Source of the DNA: Motacilla alba alba
Lineage: Eukaryota > Chordata > Aves > Passeriformes > Motacillidae
Length of the DNA stretch: 64,000 bases
Assembly: GCF_015832195.1 (NCBI RefSeq)
Contig: NC_052017.1
Location: forward strand, 78,369,801 to 78,433,800
Direction: 5' to 3'
Below the pieces are notes generated by a model. It was not told the DNA's origin and did not search any database. It saw only the letters and a list, made by a program, of their open reading frames with translations. Shown here one piece after another: positions 50,062 through 61,115 of the stretch. The position numbers and the translations under genes are program-made. The number at the start of each line of letters is the position of its first letter. The first letter of the stretch is position 1.

Positions 50062-53000
50062 TGTGCTCAGTTGGGTTTCCAGGTTTAAGGATACCATGAA
50101 TTAGGAGGCAGGAGATGCTATCTACAGCCAGAACACCAACAGCTGTGTCTGTACTGTGCCTACTGCTGCCATAAGGATCTCAGATGGAGGACTCTATTGT
50201 AGCTAAGAAATGCACAGCTTCCCTCCTGCCCTCAACACCAAACTTACGTTTCCATTGTAACAAAATTCAGTAAACCTGTTGCTGCTGAATATTGTCTTCT
50301 CTTTGGATTGTAGAAAACGTTTTACTCAGTTCTAAAATGCTGTTTGCCAGTAACTCAGACCTGATGTATCCCTATGTACTGTCACCAAACATAAAACTAA
50401 AGTTTGATGAGACAACGCTTCCACAATAAGCCATATGCCTCAACTCCTCTCAGCCACTTAAATTTAGTATTTTTTCCAAGTCACTTCTTATTTGCACTGT
50501 ATCTTCACATTATAAATCACAGCAAATTCAAGATATAAGACTAAAATTTAAATTTCCTTCCACAGACTAAGTCACTGAGCGTTTTCTGGTTTTTGTTGTC
50601 TGAACTACATGCAATTTCTACCTACAAATGTTTCCCAGCTTGTCAATTGGTCAGAGTTCTCTTCAATATCCTTCTAGAAGACCTTCACAGGTTTTGATAA
50701 CAGCAAACAATCTTAAAGACAAAGGAAGACAAGTGTCTTACTCATTCTTGCACTAAACACTTTTTGTGCCAGCCATCAGTTTCTAAATAGCAGTAATTTA
50801 CATCACTGTGTGTGAATTACTGGGGATTGCAGGTCAACTGTGTCGCAGGTAAGAGAACCAGCTCTGAACCAGCAAGATCAAGTTCTGGTGAAGAATGGAT
50901 GAAATAAACACATTATCACAGAGATGGTGCTCAGTTATTTCTAGGGTCAGCTTAGATCCAGAAATATCAGCCTTTTAAAGTTATGAAATGCCTATCTGAT
51001 GACAGCTTACAGACCACAGCAGATTCCATTCAGAACTCAGCTTTGCTGTGAACCCTGTGGTCTCAAGACCAAGTACCCTGTGTGAAGACACCACATGCAT
51101 GGAAACAAACCATGCTAATTAGCAGAGGTTCAGCCTCACCTCTGTTGAGATCTCCTTGAGTTTCAAAGTGCCACAGTAGCTCCAAGTCTGTGGTTGCTGA
51201 GAAATTTTATAAACAAGAACAAATAAAATTCTGCTAAAAGTAAAATAGCTGCTGTGTTGCATAAGCACCATACTACTCCCACCCAAATCTTAATTTTATA
51301 GGGGTTACTTCATCCCCTGCCAAGCCCTTCTAGAAGGTTACTCTGCCATATACTTTTGTTTCATGACCAGACTACTACAATGGGAAGATGTAGGTGGGGG
51401 GGAAAAAAAAAAAAAATCAAGGTTAGCATATACTGACTACCTAATACCATTTGATTCTACAAGCATTTGACTATGTAATGTAATAAAGTAATGAGCAGAC
51501 CGTGTATTTCACAACACAATCCACACATTTCTCTTCCCTTCCTATGAAGCCACTACCTACGACTACAGCATTCAGCATCTTCAGCTCCAGTGTGCTTTCA
51601 TCAGACAGAACCTGAGTGTACCATCACTAGTCCCAGTAGCTTGGGCCATACTGCAATTTGCATATGCTTAACAACCCTCCACAAGATAAGAACCCTCCCA
51701 GTCACACCAAATCCCCTTGGAAAGCATTCGTAAGTGCCTTGATAATACTACTGACTGCTCTTGAGTGCAGATTACCCCCAATACCAGCAAGTTGTATTAT
51801 TTCAAAAGCAGATTTGAGCTATGAGCAAGTTTACTACTAGAGAGAGCTCTAGCAGCTCCCAGCAATCATCTTCAATCTTCTGCTGACACAATGAAAAGCA
51901 ACAGAATTCAGAGGTGGGCAGAAGACTGTCTCAGACAAGGGATGCAGGACTCATAATTTTTTAAACCAAAATGCTAGCTATTTGGCTACAAATAAAAATA
52001 TAGCTCCTAAACAACAATCTCTTAACCTTTTTTCCTGGTTCTAAAAAACTAGCTACTTCCTTTCCAATGCTTACCTTAACACCTACATACTGACAATCAA
52101 ATTATATTTGTATCTCCAATGACAAGTTAGATCATTTGTATCCTCACCTCACAAGCCCTGTGTCTCCATTGCTTCTGTGGCTCCAGTGGGTACTTGGTAA
52201 CAATTCAAAAGCCACTACCAAGTTCAGCTTGAATGAGTTAATGCTGGAGTCGAGAGACTAAACACTGTGTGTTATTAGTATTCAAAATCATTCCAAAAAA
52301 CATCCTTAGCAAAACTCACTCCCTCTACATGAAGCAACCTCATGTGTTTTGTACCAAGCATTATGAATTTCTATATAAGGTGAGGAAGAAAGCATGGGGC
52401 TTAATTTAAGTTGCACCCACCAAGCTAAATTATGGCCTTTGCTTTTTAATTGAACAAATTGTTTAAAAAAAATTGTTCTAACATCCTCTTATCAGATCTA
52501 CACTTTCATTACTCCATGTGCCAAACCAACAATTATTTGTGCTTAAATTTCCCTCCTTTATCTTATATTTAAACAAAGAGACAAGGAAGAGCTAGGAAGA
52601 GCTTATTAAACAACAAGAACTCATTATTAGTTTAAGTCAGTTAAAATTTTAATCAAATTCTAAGAAACACTTAAAAGCCTGCAAGATTCCATTTCTTCTT
52701 AAACTCCTGAGAGCACCTGTCTCTCCACTGCTCCGGTCAAAACACCTCTCTTCTCCACAGCATTGGTCACGCCTGCACATGGACAGTATCTAATAACAGT
52801 AACATTAACATGAAGCTCTTCCTCAAGTGTCTGAGCAACCGGCAGGTCACCTGCGTATATTACCTCCGCAATTTGTCCTCTGTGTACTACTACAATCTCA
52901 ACATTAGATTTTAAATCCTAAGGAAGTAAGACAGGTGATTTGAACTGAGTCAACCTCATCAATATTTTCATATTCACACTGCCACAAAACTGCACATTTA

Positions 53001-53223
53001 AGCTACAAATTGAAAATCCAGGCAATATAAGGCAGTATACCTTATACCCATGAGCAGCAAGGAATGCATTCAATTTCATGTCCGAATTTCTCTTGCAGAA
53101 TTTAACCCTCTACACATTTTTCCCTCACCCATGTCCTTGCTAGCTCAACAACAACTGACCTATAACTTTCTGAACAATTGAGCAGCTTTTATGTACCATA
53201 GAAATTACTGGACTTTAAAACAG

Positions 53224-53294
53224 AAAAAAAAAAAAAAAAAACCCAACAAAAAAACCCCACCCAAAACCCAAAAAAAAAAACCAAAAAACAAACC
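53224..53294. repeat. Poly(A) plus A/C-rich tract
   Basis: An A18 run is followed by A-runs broken by CCC and CCCC groups and then AACAAACC. It has the same style as the tract at 17811-17957. Confidence 0.92.
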
Positions 53295-54205
53295 ACTACC
53301 AAGCATGGATCCCATGCTCTTACTTTACTAGCACAAGGCAAAGAACAGCACCTTGGCAAGGAATGCCTGGACATAGATGGGTACTTTCCCTATGTGATAT
53401 TGGATGGAAAAGAGCTTGCATGCCTGGAAACAGTGTATCATTGCCTAGGGCTTCAACGTGTCATTTTATCTGACCACAGAGTTACCACACAGAAAAAAGA
53501 GCTACCAAAATATCTCTATAAGCACTAGTAACTACTCTCTTCGAAGCACCTCATCACCTACTTTCTATAGCCCATAAAATAGCAGGTGACTGACTCAGCT
53601 CAACTTGAGCAGCCTAGTAACTCTGAGATTCCCAGTACTTTTATTTCATAGCTAATACTGTGATCACAGGCCAGGACTGAGCCATTCAAAGGTATTATTA
53701 ACAAACTGCAGTAACACTTCTTTTTAAAGTACATCATTATTTTTCTCTGGCTATGAACCACCAAGGACTGCTACAAATTTGTACTTATTTCCTTATCCTT
53801 CCAACAGCCACCCAAAAACCTGCCAATGTTTGACAAGTCAATGACAGACATTCCTCACTCCAGTACCATGAAGTCCAAATGGTTCGGTTTGAGAAAAGTT
53901 GGGGTTTTTTTTTCTTAAGTAGTCATCAAAACGCCCTTATTTTACCTATAAAATCTCATGTATTTATTCCTAACAAAAATTCTTCTAGTATGTTTCTTAT
54001 TCTTTGCTCAAAGATTGACCAAAAGCTCTCACACATAAGTTTGGCTCTTCTTCCCCATGTCATCTGGAGCTGTTCAAACTGACATTTAACATACTAGACA
54101 TTAAACATAATTCTTCCTTAAATAGTAATCATCACTCTCCCTTTCAGTTATATGTTAATATTGTGGCTGCACTGATCTCAATTCACAAATTTGTGAATCT
54201 GTATT

Positions 54206-54279
54206 AAAAAAAAAACAAAAACAACAACAACAACAAAACAAACAAAAACCAACACCAAACAAAAAAACACAACATCCCA
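54206..54279. repeat. Poly(A) plus (CAA)n and A/C-rich tract
   Basis: A10 is followed by CAAAAA, a run of CAA units and then CAAA/CCAA mixtures, free of G and T until the end. Confidence 0.92.
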
Positions 54280-54300
54280 AAATAAGAACAAAAGTCACTT

Positions 54301-54330
54301 CAGAATCTTACATGGCAGAATCTTACATGG
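54301..54330. repeat. 15-bp perfect tandem duplication
   Basis: The unit CAGAATCTTACATGG occurs twice with no spacer, directly downstream of the A/C-rich tract. Confidence 0.96.
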
Positions 54331-57300
54331 TACTCATCTCCTCTAAAAGTATGGATTAGATCTTACAAAAATTCTGCACACTTATTTTTTTCCGAGCTGT
54401 TAGATTCAAGCACTTGCAAACAAGTTTTAAAACTTTACCCAGCAGAATGTCAGTATTGTGAACATTTAAGTCTGTCAATGAAAAATACAGGTAAGACATT
54501 AAAAATCTGCAGAATTTTCAGTGATGTAAAGAAACCCTCATTCTGTGCTTTAAAAGAATTACTTCTTTTCAGTAAGTATTTTGATTCCTAAATAGAATTT
54601 TCAATTTTAATTTAACCAAGTCATTTACCATGAACATCACAAACAGGTATTTCTGGACCAGTAAATAACCCTCAATTTGTTTCAAACGTTTCAACTGTTT
54701 AAAGAGAAAAGTATCTTCTAAGTGTATCCAGGGTTTTGCCTCAAAAGAACAACAAACTCTCTAACAACAGTGAACACTAATTTTTACCTGCTAACTACTC
54801 GTCAGTCAAATGACACAGTGGTTAAATAGCAGTTGCTGAGGTTTAATGTTTTTCCCATTACATATGGAATCACTGAAGATTAATTGACACAGCAATCCAA
54901 AACATCTAGGTTGATGTTTAAGTCATTTTCATTTCTTCATGCAGTCTGTCTTAAAATTGAGTATTTGGAAAAGCAATTGAAACTCATACTTATTTATACT
55001 CAATTTACTAAAGTTCTTAGTTATGGACAGTTTGCTTTCATTTATGTTAAGTATATACACATGCTTCTTAGTAGAACACATATTTTAGCTAAGCCAACAA
55101 GAGGAAATAATTAGAAAGTAAATTTATTTTTTGGACTGGGATGCAATTTCTCTCATGTGCTTTTAAGTAATTTCTGTTTTGGATCTTCATGTTTAGGACA
55201 ATAATTTTATTGTTGTACATAAAGATAAAATTATCTTAAAAGTAACAGAAACTATTAGTAACATTTTAAACACTGAAGTTACCAAATGCTTTCAAAACTT
55301 CATTACAAAACACTTTTTTTTTTTTTCAGGTTGCAGTTTTCAGTAAGAGCAGTTCTTGTTCCAACTACAACAGCTCTAAGAAACCAACATTTTTGCTACA
55401 AATCCAAACCCTAGGGCAAACCTGGGGGATTAAGTCACTTCCATTAAATGAGATTTTATCCACTCAGCAGTGTTATTTGTGTGTTGGCTACAGCAGTGCT
55501 ATTACCAGACAGACTGCACTAAGCCACTGTGCTATTAATGCAATCAACTGTTACATCCACTGCTAACATCCCAGGCAGTAAGATCAAGGACAAATACTTA
55601 GGATGTCCTAATTTTTTCACATCTGGGAACATGAAAAAAGCTAAGTTAATAACTCCAAGATACACAACACAGCTTTGGTTTTGTTTGTTGATTTTGGGTT
55701 TTTTAATGTGACAATACTACCATGAACTTGTATCAGAAGAGGTAAACTAATATAAAAAATGATTAAATAATATTAGTGCCTGGCTTTATTTTATATTATT
55801 AAAGCAAAATTCAAATCCATAGAGCAAATTCAGGGGTCTCACCCTGTAACATGGAACACCTAGTAACAGATCATAAAAATAACACTACTTCTTGATTCAG
55901 AGAATGCTCAGGCCTTTACTTGTTAGTAAAAATAAGGATACATTCTTATCTAATCATAACTTTTACAAGCTTTTGGTATGCCCATGGAATAGTCAAGCTA
56001 AAAATCCTGTTACATAACTAAGCAGGACATCCAACTCCACAGTTCTGCATCTTCATGCTACTGGGTTTTGCTCCTCTCCTCCCTGGGGATCTACATTTTC
56101 AATATGCATTTGTTCCTTCAGATTCCAATTTTAAGTCTGACAACATTTAAAAACTGAGAATTTAGTCCACTTCACTAAACCAACCAACCTCTGGACTTGT
56201 TCTGAGACTTCTGCTGTGCTCCCATTCTCCCCTGCCTGAGCAATTCAAAAGTGATGGTCTTTCCTCCAAGCCACAGAGAAGGGTCTGCTATGACACATGG
56301 CAGACCCACGTTTAAGACCCAGTGTCTTAACCATGCTTTATAAACAGTATAGACATTATTCTAATTAAATAGCATTCAAATTGGTCTATATACATTGCAC
56401 TTGATCAATAACAGCCTTTTAGTTACTTGACTACTTTTCACCAACTAGAAATAGCAAATACATTATTACAACACTGCCTATTGCCTCTGGAGAAGACTCA
56501 AGCATGTCAACTAATGACTAACTTCATTTGGTATTTAAAATTTAATATTTAATTTAAACAAAGCTGCTTAAATTTTCATGAAGTGCAGTTAGGGGCAACT
56601 AAGAAGTTCAAATAACAGCTAAAGCCTGACTGAGAGGATGTCAATGTGCTGTGAGAATAAAGATTTAATTAGTAGTTTTGATACTGAAATAACATCCAAA
56701 ATAACTGTTTATGTTGAACTCCACATATACCAAGTTTTAACTCAACCTTCTCTGAGAAGCTACATGCTTGTTTCTGAATAATTTAAAAAATAAAATCACA
56801 CATACACACCACCACCACCACCTTCCCTCAATATTGGAAACTGGGGACTGAGGGTGGTCTGTGGCTCCTCCAAACAAACCGTGACTTATATGAACAATTG
56901 CTGTACTGCTTAAAAAAGCACCTTCACTCTGCAGCTCTGGGAACAACTCACTTTGAAGGCACTTTAAAAGAATACTTGGTACCATTGATTCTAACTGGAC
57001 ATTTCCTGCACTATTTTGAGTTATTTGGCATATCTAATTAGCTAAACCCCTTTTTATAACAACTTCAGCAAAGGGGATTTGAAATAAAATAACACTGTTT
57101 ACCCTTGCTAAATCCAACTCAGCTACAGATATAATTACAAGCTTGAAGTAAATATTTAAGAAAAACACCCACAACCAATGAATAAATACAACAGACTCCT
57201 TTGTAACTGTGCTAGTTAATGACACCTGTCTATTTTTAATTCAGGATTCAAGTGCTTTTCAATGAAAGTTAAAATCTTCTCTTTAGGTAGATTCACATTT

Positions 57301-60074
57301 CAGCACAGGTATACAGAAGTTTTTCTAGGATTTATTACGAGGAGGAACATGGAAATCCAACTGGTATCAGCACCAAATAATTCCTAAGAAAAGCAGCCTC
57401 AGGCAAATTAAGCCACAAGCCTGGTAGGTGCTAATCTAAACTATGTCTTGACAACTCTCATTTACAGAACTGTAGCTTTCCTAACATGCACAGAAACAAA
57501 GAGATGGCATTTCCATTTCTGTAGTTATGTGCATTCACACTCAATCCAAAAATACTCTTCTGCAAACAGAAAGTAACTTTGGTATTAAGCTTATTTTATG
57601 AGGACCACCGTATGAGTAAGGATAATAATGGAATTTTTTTAAAATTCTTTGTGAACAAGTATTTAAAAATAGAAACAGCTAATTATTTGCATCTTCCTCA
57701 TAAAACATCAGTCCCATTATCCTACATTCAGGACAAAAGTATGAAACAATGTAGTAGTTTCACGCACGCATTCCCAATTATTTTACCATATTACAATCCT
57801 GGAATTCCATATAACCTGTACACTTTGTTTACTGTGAAACAGACCATTCCCCCTCCCAATTTAAATCCAGACTACTACTAGTTTACGAGGTACTTAGTGG
57901 CTTTGCATTGTACAGTTAAAGATGCAGCATTTTCTAAAGCTAGTGACATATTTGACTAAAGAGACCGAAAACTTAGCTTTGAATTTTAGGTATCTGCAGC
58001 TAATTAAGCACTGTCATTTTATCACCAAATGCAGGTGGTATGCATAAAAAAAATCTGGATTTGGATTATAACTTTTAAGAAATTTCTTGGCTTCTCTTCT
58101 ATGTAAGAACAATAGTATAAAGATTATTAAAACTCAATTTGTTGGTATTTTAAGTCATCATTAGGCTGCACAAATAACTTCGAAGGACTAAACCGAATAT
58201 AGGTTACACTGCCTAGAGGCTATAGTAATTGGAGAAGTCTAGAAGATTGTAAGTGCCTTTGCTTCTCTCTTATAACCTGTATGTTAAGGGCATTAAGAGG
58301 ACAATTTATGTTAAAATATATTTACTGATATCAGTACAATTACACTATCATAAACTACTACAAGAATTATAAAACCATGAAATAGTGATAATCTATATTT
58401 ATAATTTATGTGTTGTAAATACCAAGTTCCTCAAATAATAACTAGTTAATTCAACTGTTGCAGTGACAGATTTATTTGGCTAAGATGAATAATACACATA
58501 GCATAAGCTCTAATATGATTATAGGATTGTCTCATTTTATTATCCCTTGGAAAGAACTCTATTTTCACATCTCTGCAGTATAAAGCATTATCTACAAGAG
58601 GAATTTGTGTGCAACATCAGCTCTTGGTTCTTCCAACAAAACAAATTGTAAGCTCTCTTAGAACTGGCTCTAGCTACCGAAGAACAGCCAGCACAGCTCC
58701 AAGCCTCTGTGTGCTGCTCTCCTCTGCACCATCCCACATGCATGAAGCATATTCCTAACCATTCGCGGATACTGGTTTCACGTGCTTCACCAAAAAGGTT
58801 TGGTATTCAAACTCCTCGCAAGGAGTTATCTCAATGGGAGAAAAATTAAATAGAATGGAAAAATATTCCAAGTTGAAATGGACTGGACCAAACTACCACT
58901 TCCTTCCATGCATAATAATTCCTCAAATATGTCCATATATTTACATGCATAAATGCCAACCAGTACTCACAAAAGCTCCATTCAGTCTCAGCAATCAAAT
59001 GACCTGCGATACCATGAGTATACACAGATTTCACAGTACATCTTTCTGGAAGCTCAGGCCATCCACAACAATTTCAACACTGTGTACTGGTATCAGAGCT
59101 TAAATACAACGTTCACTTGCAAGACCTATTTGAATGTCAATATTAATCACACTGTCACATGCACGTGTCACCAGGCACAGGGGCTCACTCAAATACAAAG
59201 AGAAAATTATGACAGCATTGGTCAACACCAAATTAAGCAACAACAGCTGTCTTTGTATGTAAGATTTTGTATTTTCTTTCAATCGTTACAATGAATGAAT
59301 AAGCTTATTTTAGAATGAAAAAACACCTTACATTTCTACAATCACTAACACCATCATCATCTTGTTAATCGACTCCACCAACAGATGCAATATCTTGCAC
59401 CCCATAAAAGGCATGCTAAACAAGACAATCAATCTGTTAGAGTTATTATGCAAAAGGGATGAGGACCCACACTACCGCTCTGCAAATAAAATCACATACA
59501 CAACTCCCAAAAGTTTCTCAAGGTCAATAATTTAGAATGGAAGTTAATGAGAGAGAGGATTTGTAGAGACTAGAAATAAACCATCTTACATTTAAAGATT
59601 TAAAACCTAATTTCAAGATGGTCCTAGACCTGAGGCTCATTGCCCACTATCAGGCAATTCAAAGTCATGAACACTTTCACTACTTTCATGACAACATTCC
59701 TATCAATATTAAACTTTCCTTACAAGGAGATGTTGTTTAACTCTGCATCTAATTCCTAAACTACATTGGCTCTGATGTGGTAGTGGCATCAGCATGATTT
59801 ACAAGCCAACTAAGTATTCTGGTAACCATATCTTCAAGGATATGCTCAATAAAGACAAAACCAAAAGCACCTATATAGGGAGAAAAGGACCTTAAAGAAA
59901 CAGATTAAATGCTCAGAATTAATTGCACAGTAAGAGAGAATGACACTCAAAACATTTCACAACTGATTAAAGTTGCAATATGCTTACTTTTTCAACAGAA
60001 TCAAATTCCATCTTCTCAAATAGAAGGTAGAAAAACCTAAGAGAGCTCAACAAAGAGTAACAGGAATAAATAAA

Positions 60075-60590
60075 ATTCATCAAAGAGAGCAAGTGCACCC
60101 TCAGCAAATTTGCAGATGACATCAAGCTGAGTGGTGTGGTTGACTTGCTGCAAGAATGGGATGGCATCCAGAGGGACCTGGACAAGCTCAAGAAGTGGTC
60201 CCATGGGAATCTCATGAGGTTTAACAAGACCAAGTGAAAGGTGGTGCACCTAGGTCAGGGTAAACCCTGGTATCAAGCCAGGCTGGAGGATCTACAGATC
60301 CAGAGCAGCCCTGCCCAGAAGGATTTGGGGGTGCTGGAATGGCTGGACATGACCCAGCCATGGGCACTCACAGCCCAGAGAGCCAAACCTGTCCTGGGCT
60401 GCAGCCAGAGCAGCGTGGCCAGCAGGGGAGGGAGGAAGGGGACTCTGCCCCCCTGCTCTGCTGAGAACCCATCTGGATTGCTGCATGCTCTGAGACCCCA
60501 GCACAGGAAGGACATGACCAGTTGCAGTGATCCCAAACAAGGGCCAACAAGATAATTAGAGGGATGATTTTAATCCATCTGCATGACAAG
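60075..60590 (+). mobile_element. CR1 LINE fragment (RT C-terminus to 3' region)
   Basis: The piece begins in the RT region (GTGCACCCTCAGCAAATTTG, CAGATGACATCAAGCTGAG, that is, the FADD motif region). It continues with GGACCTGGACAAGCTCAAGA, CTGGGCTGCAGCCAGAGCAG, GTGGCCAGCAGGGGAGGGAG and CCAGCACAGGAAGGACATGA, all typical of avian CR1. It is 5'-truncated and carries many point changes, so it is inactive. Its 3' part fades near 60560-60600, where CR1 sequence of a different, older type takes over. Confidence 0.88.
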
Positions 60591-61115
60591 TGGCTAACCA
60601 GAGTAAGACTCCTCAGCAAAGATAATTGTACGAACATGACAAAGGTTTATAAAATCATGAGTGGCTTGGTCAAGGCTAATTTTTTGTTTGCAAACTCTTG
60701 AGTTTTCATGCAACACATGAGTTTTCATTTCTCACAAAGAAAACTGGAAGGTAGCTGCAGATCACAACAGGTAGCAGCCTCAAAACTACACAAGGAGATG
60801 GTTAAAGTGATATAATTGTGTACCACTGGATTTTCCAGATATAAAAGCATATACAAGGCAAAGGAGATGCTGAACAAGTTGGTAGAAAAGTAGAACTCCA
60901 CAGGTCACTGAAATTACAGAAATATCACTTAGCTATGGAAGACCCAGTTACATGCTGTGGCAAGAGAGTGGAGAAGCTTCACTGATGTTTATGCCATCCT
61001 TGTGGGGTGTTTACTGGGGATTTGGTTTGGTCACTGGCAGAGGTAGGATTCTGGGGCAGATAAACATTTGGTTTGGCCTGGAGGGACAATAGCTCTTCAT
61101 GTTCCTGTACCTGAA
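60590..61115 (+). mobile_element. Older CR1-type 3' segment
   Basis: TATAAAATCATGAGTGGCTT, at about 60648, and the tail GCAGAGGTAGGATTCTGGGG with ATTTGGTTTGGCCTGGAGG resemble the 3' region of ancient amniote CR1 elements (GCAGAGGCAGGATACTGGGC, YTTTGGTCTGACCCAGTATG). It lies in the same orientation as the preceding CR1 piece and continues where that piece leaves off. Divergence is high, so the subfamily is not named. Confidence 0.6.

Larger units (their letters stand above)
50062..60074 (-). other. TRIO: TRIO intron 1, upstream stretch
   Basis: About 10 kb of AT-rich intron contains the low-complexity tracts at 51403-51416 (A14), 53224-53294 and 54206-54279. It also holds an 18-base palindrome at 54181-54198, a 15-base tandem duplication at 54301-54330 and a short (ACC)n at about 56808-56822. 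No exon or interspersed repeat was recognised. Confidence 0.75.

Noticed and set aside
60241..60555. 104-codon frame and overlapping antisense frames as genes
   Set aside because: They lie within the degraded CR1 copy; the sequence is RT-end and 3' region, not a host gene.
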